From contig NC_090319.1 of NCBI RefSeq assembly GCF_040869045.1, forward strand, positions 173,760,645 through 173,824,644: a stretch of DNA of 64,000 nucleotides, read 5' to 3'. Positions within the stretch are counted from its first letter, which is position 1. Each line of letters begins with the position of its first letter. Below are positions 10,424-21,311 of this stretch, in pieces. This DNA comes from Eurosta solidaginis (taxonomy: Eukaryota > Arthropoda > Insecta > Diptera > Tephritidae). A program made the translations under genes and the position numbers. Below the pieces are notes generated by a model, which saw nothing but the letters and a program-made list of their open reading frames with translations, made no database searches and had not been told where the DNA came from.

Positions 10424-11449
10424 ATCATGCCGACCGCCTTCCTTACTGCTTCCAACGAAAATGCGTATCCATAACAGATGGCGCCCAACGTGGCAACCGA
10501 GGCGCTAGCCGCGAGGGTCAGTCGGGTCAACCTGTGAAGTTGACCATTCCACCAGTCCGAGTGAGCAGCCACAGGAGCTGCCACCTACGTTGCAGTGGGA
10601 TGGTTGGACGGATCAGGTTGTCCGGGCTGGTCATCGGGGGCAGTGGCCGAAGGAGCCACGGACTTTACGTCAAGTTATCCGGATTTTTATATTCACCCAG
10701 TGAGGCAGTGCTGCACGCACTTTATTTTTTTTGTAAGGGGTTTTTTTTGTAACCGGAAGTTGTCCGTTAGTCGGCTTTGGTACATATATGTCCGCTAACT
10801 GGGATTTTGATTTTTTTTTTTGTAATGTTTAAATTGTTATAGTTTTCTTATGCCGAATTTGTGTTGTCTGGTGTGAGTGTGTGAGCGAATGGTAGGACCC
10901 CAGCTCAGCCCACCCCCCAGAATACCACCTGGATTGTGACGGGTTGAGCTGGGATTCAAAGTGTCACCCTTCCCTGTCCCACCAGTCTGGGGAGCGGCCC
11001 TTGAAGCCGCTCCACCCATAGCGGCGGAGGCAGGAGGGGTGTCCCAGGTGAATTAACGGGAGGCCTCAACACCCCCAGCCAGTCCCACTAGCACGTCCCC
11101 AGAGCCGCCTCTGCGTTGCGGCTGGGTGTGTTGGGACCAACCTGTGTGTGTAGGAAATTGACCTTGGTGGCCCAACCAGTCCCAGAGGCAGGTCCTTAAG
11201 ACCTCCTTATGCGTTGCGGTTGGGAGCACTAGGGACAAGTATGAATGAGTTTGTGTTTTTTTTTCTTTTTTTTTGTTCTTTCTGTAGCCCTATTGCCTTC
11301 TTGTCAGCGTTCCCATTGACTATCCAAATTTTTTTTTGGCCCTCTGTGGGGGCGATGACCACCAGCCTTTCGGAGTTTGGACGAGTTCTCCTTTATCAAA
11401 ATGTCTACCCAAATTTTTTTTGGCCTTCTGTGGGGGCGATAACCAGGAA
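10424..11449. other. Foldback core, GC-rich, LTR-leader-like motif
   Basis: The single-copy centre is GC-rich compared with the arms. At 10479 it has TGGCGCCCAACGTGGC, resembling a primer-binding site complementary to a lysine tRNA 3' end with a short deletion. It also holds three degenerate repeats beginning CCAGTC (about 10980-11240) and an ~84-bp direct repeat (11322-11363 and 11407-11446, CAAATTTTTTTTGGCC then TCTGTGGGGGCGAT). No reading frame resembles a known protein. Confidence 0.55.
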
Positions 11450-14201
11450 GTGGTGGTGCACAGTGGCTAGTCATTGTCGGCTGGGGCGGGTCCTTGCCAA
11501 CCTTACTGTTCCTGCGCCATAAACAGAAAAAAGTTCCTATCATGCCTATCAAACTAGCAGCTGTCAAATTTAAAATAAACTGACAGAAGCGCAGAGACGA
11601 CTCAAAACGCTTATAATTCAAAATAAAACAACATCCGGCCGAACCGGATGTCACGGACAGCCCGTTAACATTCAAAAATTTAAATTCAAATTCAAAAAAA
11701 AATAACGCAAAAAAAAAAAAAATACCGAACCGGAAGCGACCGGTTACCACTCTGAAAATCAAATAATAAAAAAAAGCTGAAAAATTAAAATAAAGAAGAA
11801 AAGGGCCGAATATACATATATAGGGGGCGCCGCGGGTGGTGTTGCGACGCCCGGTGCTTTGCCCACCCTCAAAATCCATGGCCACCGACGCACCTAAATT
11901 TCGGTGGCCCCTTACCTGAAATACCCAAGTGCCTTCTAAATCAACAAGACGGTCAGCATTCCCATTTCATATAACATTTATTGACAATTCATTTAGTTAA
12001 AAAAAAGGACTTTAAATGAAACAAAATTGTCAACTTACGCATAAGTTTTGGCGGTAATTGTGCTTGGGAAACTTACATATATGTAATTAGATGGTAGGCT
12101 AGATAAATACTTATCGTATCTATTTTAATTTAAAAAAAAAATTTGCTTTTTTTGTTTTCACCAATGACATTATAAGTTAATGCGTTTTGAAGTCGTGATT
12201 CTTTTCATTATAAATTTTTTTTGTTTTGTTAACCGTTTTATTTTGTAAATTGAAAAAAAAAAATTACATATCTATACATCCAAAAGCAGAAAATATAGAT
12301 GGGGACCTACATTTGCCATTTAATTTGAAATTGAATCTTTTTTTTTTAAATTGTAACCTATTGAGCTCTTCTCAATGTGACGTTTATAATTTCTACTGGT
12401 CATGGTATTTATATATATGACGCCCGATTTAAATTTCATTTTATGGACTTTTAATTTCAATAATCCGAAATCTTAAAATTGACCTGATTGAAACCATCAT
12501 TATCACTTTTTAATTTTCTTCTCATATATGTTTTTGGTGTTGCTTATATATATCATTTATATATGTATATATAATTATAAAATAAAAAGCATTTATTTTC
12601 TATTTTTATCAATAATTCAATACGTATTAGTCGTCACTACCGTGGTTCACACCTTTCAATGGTATGTTTCCTACCGTCTAAGTATATTTAAAACGTATAC
12701 GCCCATGCATGGAAGTATATATGTAGCAGGAAAAAAATACATTTTATTCAAAAAACTTAAATGACGTTCATATTAATTACTGCAATTCTTTCTATGATTC
12801 GTGCTTATACATATATACATCTACGTATATTTGAATTATGTAGCAAACGTACACGCTCTTACATAGATGTATATATGTGGGAAGTAAAGAATAAATTTTA
12901 TGCACAAAGATTTAAATGAAGTTCATATTAATTTCTCATACATCAATGTATGTTTCTAATGGGGTTATCTCAAAAATTTATTATAAGTTCATTACTTTAA
13001 GTAAAATAAAATGGTTGAACTGTTTACAGCGATGAACTCGAAAATAGCATCGAAAATTAATAACACTGGTCTCGGGTCACTATCTCCATTCACTTAATCG
13101 TGCAAGTTCGAAGGTGTCAAAAAAAAAAAAAAGCTTCGTTAGAGGTTCAAAGACAACTCTGCCTTTCGAAACAGTTTAACCAGTTTTATTAACTATCTAT
13201 GTCTAACTTAGCTACAAGCGTCCTCACAAGCTAGATGAAGGGGAAAAAAATTTAGGTTTTCCGTATCCCGGAACGAACTCACCGCTTAGGCTGTAGTTGT
13301 TGTTGTGTTGTTATATCTGGGGTTGCAGCTGGCGTTGCAGCAGGCCTAGGTTTAGCGGCCCTGCCGTTGTGGTTATACCTGGCGTTGCAGCAGGCCTATG
13401 TTCAGCGGCCTTCCTTTGGTCCGCCGAACCAATATAAACAATTCTGCTCTTAAGGCCGTTTAACTGGATTTAATGGATTTACTTGGTATTGGTTGACAAA
13501 ATTGTGATCAGAACGTTCGCGTCAGATGTGTTGGTGGATAATGAAGGCGATGAATGCCTCGCTGTTGTTGTTGGAGCTGATGCTGGTGGTAAGCCTGGTG
13601 GATGGAGCGCGTTTGGTTGGCGCTGCCGATGGAATACCGCGCCTTGGTGGCGCTGCGATGGTGATTGCGCAATTGGCGGTGGATGAGCTCGTGGTTGGTA
13701 TGGTCGTTGCCGTCGTAATCGTCGTGTAGCTCTCAGTAAGGGCGGGTATCGAATATTTCCTTAAAAATGGATTCAAATCTATGCCCGTACAACTTTGTAA
13801 AATTCACTGCGAATTTTGTTACGCAAATTCATTTGGTTTTCGTTTCACAAGTACCAGCCACTATCAACCATACGGTCGGGTCCGAATATACACGGCACAA
13901 ATTTTTTGTGAGCTGTTTCTTATTTTATATCCACGTTTTACGAAATTATTTGGTTTATCGCTATTATGGATGAAAGCAGATCGATTCCACGTTTTCTGCC
14001 CACCTCCAGCTGTCGTAATCCAACCAATAATCTTTTTTCCGGAAACTGCGTGTTTCCTCCTAGAGATCGCCGGTCTTTTCTTTTCTCTTTTTCGATACTT
14101 TTGTATCGCAACTTTCGCCCCATCCCCAGTCGCTAGGTGTGTTCGCACGAAAACGCTCCCAAGTGGACCGTAACCGTAGACCATAACAGCAAACCGTATC
14201 A
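11450..14201 (-). repeat. Right inverted arm of foldback element
   Basis: Inverted counterpart of the left arm. It differs by indels, for example a ~50-bp extra segment near 13340-13390, a missing 12-bp unit near 13590, and longer sequence at 11540-11740. The two arms have therefore diverged since formation and are not an assembly mirror artefact. Confidence 0.9.
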
Positions 14202-14662
14202 ACCATAATGTGAGAGGTACTAGAGGCGTTGGTTCACAAAACAGTTGAAGAGATGGTTGGTGTCATGTGGGGACACATTGCAAGCAGAGCATACATTTTG
14301 CATGTCGGGGTTGATTTTGGATAGGTAATAGTTTAACCTGTTACAGGACCCAGATCGATGTTGAGCTAGAGTGACGCGCGTTTCCCTAGGGAGAGTGCGC
14401 TCCTCCTCTGCTAGTTCTGGGTATTTTTCTTTAAGTACTGGATTCGACGGAAAATTTCTGGCATAGAGGTCCGACTCCTGTTTGAGGATATCACTGAGGA
14501 CCTGCTTGTGCTTTTTAGCTTCATACGGCTGTGTTCTCAGTTGCCGTATTTCCTCATAATGCTTGTGGTGATAACCCCTTAAGCCCCTGGGCGGTGTAGC
14601 CTCACCAATCAGATGTCTGTTGGGCTGTCAAGGTTTCTGGGTATTCAACAGAAACTGTTTGG

Positions 14663-15106
14663 TTAGTATTTCATTTCTCTCCAAAATGGGGAGTATTCTC
14701 TCCTCCTTATGTAGATGGTGTGTTCTGGGAACACAAGAAGACAGCCCGTAGCGGCTCTGAGGCGGCAAATAAGGCCGGATTTCCGGAATATTTCCGGCTG
14801 CAATAAAACGAGCCGAGGAGGTTTCAACGACCTTGCGGAGAGCATGTCCCCTTGGCGAGCATCAGTCGGAATAGGGAGTGCAGCAAAGCGATTGTCTGTA
14901 AAGGATTTGTAGTCATCCCACTTTCCTTTCTTAAAGTTGATGAAAGTGCGGTTCTCGATAATGATGAAGTCGACGGTTCGCTCGAACGAAAGAAGTATAG
15001 GCAGGTGGTCAGATGCAAATCTTACCATCGGCTGCCAGTTGACGCAGTTTACTAGACCTGCGCTCACGATGGATAGATCTGGCGAACTGTGACAGCTTCC
15101 TACCAT
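14663..15106 (-). pseudogene. LINE A endonuclease end and RT linker
   Basis: Shows the terminal catalytic His motif FASDHLPILL (residues about 30-39) and then the EN-RT linker (FINFKKGKWDDYKSF). This marks the end of the endonuclease of a jockey-group LINE. RT does not follow: downstream sequence is the LINE 3' end, implying an internal deletion. Confidence 0.8.
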
Positions 15107-15260
15107 ACGAGTGGGGGTTTCCGTTTATTGTGCAGAACGTCGTTTCCCCTATTTGGTACGCCTGTAGGCTTGAATGCCATAGATCATGATGTGCATTGAA
15201 ATCGCCTAAGATAATGCGATTATCGCCAGTGAGTAGTGCGCTGATATCAGGGGGTGCCAC
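15009..15260 (-). pseudogene. LINE A endonuclease fragment
   Basis: Contains the apurinic-type endonuclease motif ILGDFNAHHDLW, where GDFN carries metal/phosphate-binding residues used to nick target DNA. The frame then shifts, and the final SDHLP motif appears in the frame at 14663-15106. The same motif occurs near 17230 in LINE C. Confidence 0.8.
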
Positions 15261-15358
15261 TGGGGTAACAGGTAACAGGAGGGATGTAGATGTTGACGAT
15301 TTCTAAGTTTACATCACCTTACCGGACAGATATTTTATTTTTATTTTTATTCGGACGT

Positions 15359-16296
15359 TGTGGCAGCGCACTGCCCTCAAGTGACCCGATGAAAGCAGGC
15401 TAATCCTGTTTTTGTTTTTTTTATCAATCAGACATACTTTTTTTTTTTTTTTTGTATCCTAATTGTTATTTATGTGTTATTTATAATTTTTTTGTTACCG
15501 AGTCTTTGAGAGGCAGGGACTTCTTGAGCGCCGAGATCTAAAACCGCTCAGCTACAGAGAAACTCATCAGGTGAGAAATATAGATTCACAAAATACAATA
15601 GACTAAAAGTATAAATATAATTTTTTAATTATTAAGAGAAGATAGAACCGTCTTTTTTATGGCAAACAGCGAGTCCGAAACATCAATTATTCTCGAGTGA
15701 GAGTTATAATCTTCACACAAACATAGAAAAGGTTCGTGTAGTTGGAAATTGCTTCTGCATTGTTTAAGAATTATAGGTTTATAATGCGTTGAAACTCGGC
15801 ATGGAACATTCAAGTTTACTTCGTTCAAAAGAAATGGGCTTGAAATCGATCCATTTAAAAGTCTAGCCATAAATAGCACACCTAGCATTTCTCTACGACT
15901 TGCAAGGGTAGGAAGATTTATTAGTTTTAAGCGATTAGTGTAAGGAGGAAGATTATACGGAGAGTCCCATTGAAGATTTCTCAAAGCGAAAAGTAAAAAC
16001 TGTTTTTGAATTGATTCTAGTCAATCCACATGAACGTGATAACGCGGATTCCAAATTATCGATCCATATTCTAATATCGGTCTCACCAATGATGTAAAAA
16101 GGGTTTTTGTAACGTAAGGATCACTAAACTCCTTTGTCCATCTTTTCACAAATGCTAAAACTCCTCTCGCTTTATTGACTGTGGCATTAATATGAGGGTT
16201 GAAACTAAGTTTGCAATTCATTGTAACTCCCAAGTCGACAAAAACATCAACGCTTTCCAGAGTTTGGCCATTAATTGTGTAGGAAGCTGCCATGAC
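15359..16296 (-). mobile_element. LINE B, 5'-truncated copy inside LINE A
   Basis: The frames at 16021-16293 and 15625-15984 hold the RT C-terminal region (FVKRWTKEFSDPYVTKTLF, LVRPILEYGSIIWNP and LINLPTLASRREMLGVLF). These match the LINE at 47390-58010 (50961-51560), so it is the same family. LINE A sequence flanks it on both sides. GACGTT at 15353-15358 and at about 16292-16297 is a possible duplication. It is 5'-truncated and broken by a stop between the two frames. Confidence 0.75.
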
Positions 16297-16735
16297 GTTC
16301 TAGGACACTGTCCCTGCGGCCGATGTCGGGATCGAATAGATTATATTGCACTGAGTGGTGGATGATAAACGCGAGACCGCCTCCATTTTCGCTCTCACGA
16401 TCTTTTCTGTGGACGTTATACCCATAGCAGGTCTGAAGAGCAGATCTTGCTGTGAGTTTGGTCTCTTTAATCGCAGCAATGCGGATGTTATGTCGCTTCA
16501 TGAAATCAACTATCTCCGTGATCTTCCCAGTCAATCTATTACAGTTTAACCACAGAATTCTGAAGTGCAACGGGGGAGACGTCGTCACTCTAGGGGTAAG
16601 TGACGGGTGACTACGCCTGAGTAGAGGGAGGCCAGGATGCAATTGCTAAGGCGCAGACTAAGGGACGACCTTGGGCGTGAACAAAAGGAGCCACAAAAGA
16701 TTTACAAAAGTTGCGAGGGCGTCGGGTTTTGGGGT

Positions 16736-18045
16736 CTAGCCCAGAACAACCTGTGCGATGTAACCATCCCTTGCACGTGACACACTGACAAGCCGATGCC
16801 TATGGATAAAGTATCCATCGTTGTGTTTAGTTGGATTGGACAAGGATTTGACGGTTGTCCACAATTTACCAGCACCCGCAGAGAGGTTGCAGTTCCTTAG
16901 ATGCTGCTTCCTTATGGTACGTTTGTTTTCATTTACCAGCCGCATAATATCCAAGCTGAGCCTCCTAATATGGGGGTCTCTAGGGTCGAGATGTCTCGCC
17001 AGGCAACGTTCTCTTGTTAAGTTTGCAGCTTCAGCCGGGAAATGCGGCACGATTTGAGGTATTCTACCGGCCGGAATAAAGCTTGCAGAAGTTGAAGCGA
17101 TGACCTTGGGGAACGCACGCTCGCCTTGCCGGACATTCGTCGGGATGCGGGGAGCAGTAAAGATTTATTCATGAAGCTTTTTTAAAATTAATAAAAGGCC
17201 GCTTTTCAGGGATGGTGAGAGTTGAAATCCCCAAGAATAAGGCGATTTTCGCCACAGAGTAGCGTACTGATATCAGGGCTATAGTAACTTGTACAGCAGG
17301 TGGCTGGAGGAATATAGATGTTAATTATTTCTAGGTTAACATCGCCCGGGCTATGCCTTGACTTTCTTAGGTATTATCCCTGGGGCTGATGTTAGGTTGA
17401 AATAGACTATATTGCATGGTGTGATGAGTGATTAAGACAAGGCCACCACCATTAACCCTTGTGGGATCTTGCCTGTGAACGCTGTAGCATTCGGAGGTCC
17501 GATCTGGCAGTTAGCTTTGTTTCTTGAATTGCGGCTATACGGATATAATTTTAATTCATATAGTCAACTATTGGCGGCCGCCGTGGTGTGATGGTAGCGT
17601 GCTCCGCCTACCACACCGGATGCCCTGGGTTCAAACCCCGGGAAAAGCAAAATCAAAAATTTTAGAAATAAGGTTTTTCAATTAGAAGAAAATTTTTCTA
17701 AGCGGGGTCGCCCCTCGGCAGTGTTTGGCAAGCGCTCCGGGTGTATTTCTGCCATGAAAAGCTATCAGTCAAAACTCATCTGCCTTGCAGATGCCGTTCG
17801 GAGTCGGCATAAAATCATGTAGGTCCCGTCCGGCCAATTTGTAGGGAAAATCAAGAGGAGCACGACGCAAATTGGAAGAGAAGCTCGGCCTTAGATCTCT
17901 TCGGAGGTTATCGCGCCTTACATTTATTTTTTTTTAGTCAACTATCTCTGCGATCTTTCCGGTTAATCCGTTGCAATTAAGTTGCAAGATTCTGAAGTGC
18001 AACGGTGGGGGCAGTCGTCACTCTAAGAGTCAGTGTTTAGGTCTC
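16736..18045 (-). mobile_element. Jockey-type LINE C fragment (interrupted by SINE copy 2)
   Basis: A second copy of the LINE A family. It holds the EN-RT linker (frame ending near 16830, with ERCLARHLDPRDPHIRRLSL), the endonuclease motif ENRLILGDFN near 17240, and the endonuclease start (about 17940-18010). It joins LINE A ORF1 sequence near 16815-16830 without a clear duplication. Heavily broken. Confidence 0.7.
17572..17934 (+). mobile_element. tRNA-derived SINE, copy 2, with TSD
   Basis: A box TGGTGTGATGG (about 17584) and B box GGTTCAAACCC (about 17628), then the shared body and a T-rich tail. TAGTCAACTAT is present at 17561-17571 and 17935-17945, an 11-bp perfect target-site duplication that defines the SINE as 363 bp. 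The host sequence is LINE C endonuclease. Confidence 0.95.
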
Positions 18046-18400
18046 AGACCTAAATATACCTGCCTGCCCCCCTTCCCCCCCCCCCCCCCCCCCTCCTAAC
18101 ATAATTAACTGCCACCCACACTTGTTTGCAGTCACTATCACACAGGCATGTGTGAGTGGTAGTACGTATGTATGCGTATTTATACTTTTACCGCTGTAAG
18201 CCTGCGGTTTAGCAACTTTGTTGCAGGAAACCCCAACGAAGGTGCTGTATCGTGGTTTCATCGTTTTTTGTTGCAGAGGCTCGTCCTCTTTCAATCCCGC
18301 AGCCAGCAAGGGAACACGCATCACACGTCACGTAAGTGCTAATTTTTCATATTCACTTTTTTCACAAATTTTTCATATGTACTAATTGCGGCCGATACTG
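18046..18400. other. Unassigned leader-like stretch with poly-C
   Basis: Contains a 19-C homopolymer (18075-18093) and no recognisable gene. It may be untranslated sequence upstream of the gag-like fragment that follows. Confidence 0.4.
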
Positions 18401-19440
18401 AAAATCATGCTATACGCCAAATAACATTGAGCACAACACAAGTTGAAACATTAGCTGGCACAGGCCAACAGGGACATGACGTGTGGGTGGTAGACAGGGT
18501 CCTTTGCAAAGCATTTCATCGCCTTGGGATATCGCTGTACAGTCTAAAACGGAGGCACGCGCCAATGCGTTCACCATTGCTTCCGTTTGTGCAACAAACC
18601 TCACGGAGTGAGATTGTGTCCGATATAGCGGGGTATGTCGACCGAAGCGCGTCTACGCGAAGTTCTCATACATAGATATTGCCTATCGCCATTTCAGCGC
18701 CTTGAGATATGCCCCAGCAAGGATCAATGCCGACGGTGTAATGAGCAACATCATACGACGATGACCAGCCGCTGCCAACGCAAGGTAATAACGACGACGA
18801 TGGGAGCTCGGATGGAGTACTCTCCATCCACGTTGCCGAGCAATACAAATCATGGGCATAGCAGGTAGACGAAGAGGAAGAAGAGAGGCTTGCCAATTCA
18901 GCAGAGGTAAATCCGACGACACAACAGGGCGGCTTAGAGACGCAGTGATTCCGACCACCACTACGCCACGAGAGACCTGAGTTCCGCTCGATTATGCACA
19001 GCACCTTGGTGCGCCCACAAGACGGGGATGGCGTGGAAACACGTCCTTTCCGCCCATCGCATCGTCCTACTGGTAAACAACGTGACGACGCGGAACCGCG
19101 TCCATCCCGCTCGTCACGACGGTTTGCTGGGAGGACGGCCCCCCAATAAAATGCGCAACAACCACATAGCTCTCGTTCCGCAACGTCAAACCCCTACGAG
19201 CTTCGGCAGTGGCCGACTCCGGAATACTCTAGTGGCACCAACCATAATGCGATCACTTATCGCCATTGCGCCGACGGCAATAGTCCGCAGTGAAGCCGGA
19301 CGCCGTTTTCATTTGGTACACGCCCTTTTAGACGCCTGCGCTCCCACCACCATTATAGATGCCAATTTGGCCAAGGATGTTCGCCTAGAACGCACCAACA
19401 CCGCGCGCCATTCGCGGTGCACCGGAGTATTGAGAGGGAA
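18400..19440 (+). pseudogene. BEL/Pao-like gag-protease fragment
   Basis: Broken frames encode zinc-knuckle patterns (HGVRLCPIYRGMSTEARL, then HRYCLSPF and DQCRRCNEQHHTT, about 18580-18760), followed by a protease-like segment (IAPTAIVRSEAG and HALLDACAPTTI, about 19260-19360). The order knuckles then protease is that of BEL/Pao gag-pol. At protein level it resembles the frame at 38943-39577 more than the main gag of BEL-1. Sequence ends at a Penelope-like element near 19445; no LTRs are identified. Confidence 0.65.
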
Positions 19441-19444
19441 TTAT

Positions 19445-19842
19445 GGGGTAGCTAGGAAAGTTACAAGCAACATATAAATTGGAAAACTTCTTTAAAAAAT
19501 ACAAAATTAACACAGCATTGAAAACATCGAACAATCTAGGACGAAAACTAAGAACGAACACTAACTCAGAGGATCCGTTTAGCAGCCATGGCGTATACAA
19601 GCTTACCTGCGGATGCCAACATAGTTACATAGGACAAACAGGACGGCAAATAAGAACGAGGTTCAGATAGCACATTAGAGATTACAACAAAAAACACGGA
19701 ATCCAAACATTATACCAGAGTCTAACTTCGCGAATCACATGGTCGAAAATGAATGTTCCCCAGCAAACATCAATAAAACAGTTAGGGTTCTTCACATACA
19801 AGCAAAAGGCCGACGTGTCGATGTACTCGAAAACATGGAAAT
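19445..19842 (+). mobile_element. Penelope-like element 1, left piece
   Basis: The left part of a 5'-truncated Penelope-like element: the GIY-YIG endonuclease end, split at 19842 by gypsy-A. The right part resumes at 42298. The split falls at GGAAAT followed by ACAAACAG, exactly where the uninterrupted copy at 26690-27500 reads GGAAATCTACAAACAG. Confidence 0.9.
19479..19840 (+). pseudogene. Penelope GIY-YIG endonuclease, copy 1
   Basis: Penelope-like retroelements couple RT to a GIY-YIG nuclease that nicks target DNA. The first motif reads GVYKLTCGCQHSYIGQTGRQ (residues about 39-58), with the Arg-rich helix after it. A stop follows RTRFR (about 19668) and the rest is out of frame, so it is a pseudogene. 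The RT half is absent. Confidence 0.9.
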
Positions 19843-20234
19843 TGTAGTGTAAACAGCCAACAATTTAATCCCAAATATTTAAATCAATCTAATATGCTAC
19901 CCTGCTACAAAAATAGTCTAAATGTTCTTCGACACATAAATATGCAATTGATAATTTAATACAAATTTGCAAATTTGCAAAAATTGCATTTCCCACAGAA
20001 ATCACAGCTCAACACACATCTGTGTACATATTTTGTATCGAGTTGTATGTAGGTATGTAAGTATGTACGCTTAAGGTAGATATGCATGTAAGTATGTATG
20101 CTTAAATGTAAATATGTATGTAAGAATATGTTTAGAATAATTTAATATAAATAAGCTGAAATATTTGAATAAAGTGACATTCAAATTCACTCATTAAGGT
20201 CACAACTCTTTTTATTGCATTTTAATCTTTTATA
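19843..20234 (+). repeat. Gypsy-A 5' LTR
   Basis: Begins TGTAGTGTAAACAGCC and ends TTTTAATCTTTTATA. It is 61 bp shorter than the 3' LTR, mainly because about 70 bp around the GCTGGCATAGCGATTCGC segment is lacking. Tandem GTATGTA-type microrepeats lie near 20045-20130. Confidence 0.93.
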
Positions 20235-21311
20235 TAGAATCACATTCGGAATAAACTGGCATCATAATAAGTATAAATATCATAAATATAATTACCTTAA
20301 TGTTGAAATAGTTTTAGTTTTATGGTTAAATTTTTAAATTCAAGATTATTTAAAGTTAATCTCTATTGTTAGTTTTATGGTTAAATTTTTAAATTCAAGA
20401 TTATTTAAAGTTAATCTCTATTGTTAAATTAGAAATAAAATGTTTTTCTTCCAAACCAAAAAAAAAAAGACAATGAAATCAAATAAATTTAAGCAATCAT
20501 TAAAAATTAAGAACTGAATGTATACAGTAGAATTAAAACACAAAAAAAATTTGTTTTCTAATTATAAAAACTAAATTTAAGTTCTACTTTAGAACTAGAC
20601 TTTACAATTTAATTCTTAATTTAGATCTAAACATAGATGTAGATTTAAACTTAGTTTAACAGTCTTAAACTTTTAAAGTTAATTACATCGCTTTTGGGAC
20701 AGAAGAATTTGGCCAATTCTTCTTTTCCAAAGGGGAATGATGTAAGGTAACCCGTACGGTAAGTGTTGCGTGACCATAAGGTCAAGCAATGCTCATGGAA
20801 CACAACAATAATTCACAATAGGGTTACCTGTCAAAGCAACATTCACAATGAGGGTTACCTCACAAAAACGTCAAATTGAATGACGCCAGATATTTTGCGC
20901 GTTTGAAACTAAGCAGACATTTTTGTGAGAGCTCCGCTAAAACGTTTAATAAAAAATATATCTATAGTGTGACAATATAGTTTAAATAAATGAACATCAA
21001 AAATACAAAAGCGTGTTAGCCATAATACATTTATTTCGGTGTTCGATAACCTTGCCGTGAGTATACAAGAATATAGCAAAGCTATAACGTGAGCGCGCAA
21101 CAAGTGGAAGTACTCGCTCAATTGCGACAGCAGCACACCGTTTGGGTGAAGGTTCCCGTCCGACACAATGGACATACAGATGACCACGAGGGTCATCTTA
21201 CAATAATTTCTAAGCAGGAAAAATGTTCGGGCAACCTAACGGCTGCCTATTGACAAGCAAAAATTCAAATTTCTGCTGTAAAAACCTTTTTTTTTTGGTA
21301 AATTTTGAGAT
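20235..21311 (+). other. Gypsy-A leader
   Basis: A long AT-rich untranslated leader. It contains an exact 55-bp tandem duplication (20316-20370 and 20371-20425), a strong splice-donor-like CGGTAAGTG at 20758, and repeated GGGTTACCT motifs (20820-20862). No long coding frame. Confidence 0.6.

Larger units (their letters stand above)
7789..14201. mobile_element. 6.4-kb foldback (long-TIR palindromic) element
   Basis: The left arm (7789-10423) and right arm (11450-14201) are inverted copies of each other over about 2.6-2.75 kb, with small indels and scattered substitutions, around a 1,026-bp single-copy core. The termini read TGTTACGGTCTGCTG and, reverse-complemented, TGATACGGTTTGCTG. ACCA (or ACCAT) is duplicated at 7785-7788 and 14202-14205, and the interrupted LINE resumes cleanly, so this is a single insertion. 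No transposase, RT or integrase is recognised. The architecture resembles Foldback/Galileo-like elements, but family membership is not shown by sequence. Confidence 0.8.
14202..16815 (-). mobile_element. Jockey-type LINE A, main body (interrupted by LINE B)
   Basis: Reading leftward: an ORF1 scrap matching the ORF1 at 42798-43484 (about 16815-16680); the endonuclease start (16642-16300; LNCNRLTGKITEIVDFM and KETKL motifs); then, after LINE B, the endonuclease middle (ILGDFNAHHDLW near 15200), its end (SDHLPI near 15020) and the linker to RT. The RT core is missing. The 3' end continues at 14202-14480 and 7669-7788. The frame is broken repeatedly. Confidence 0.8.

Noticed and set aside
11304..11885. 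193-codon minus-strand frame in the right arm
   Set aside because: Phe-rich translation of poly-A/T tracts across the core/arm boundary. No homology visible.
18037..18324. Frame across the poly-C run
   Set aside because: The Gly run is a homopolymer artefact and no domain is present.
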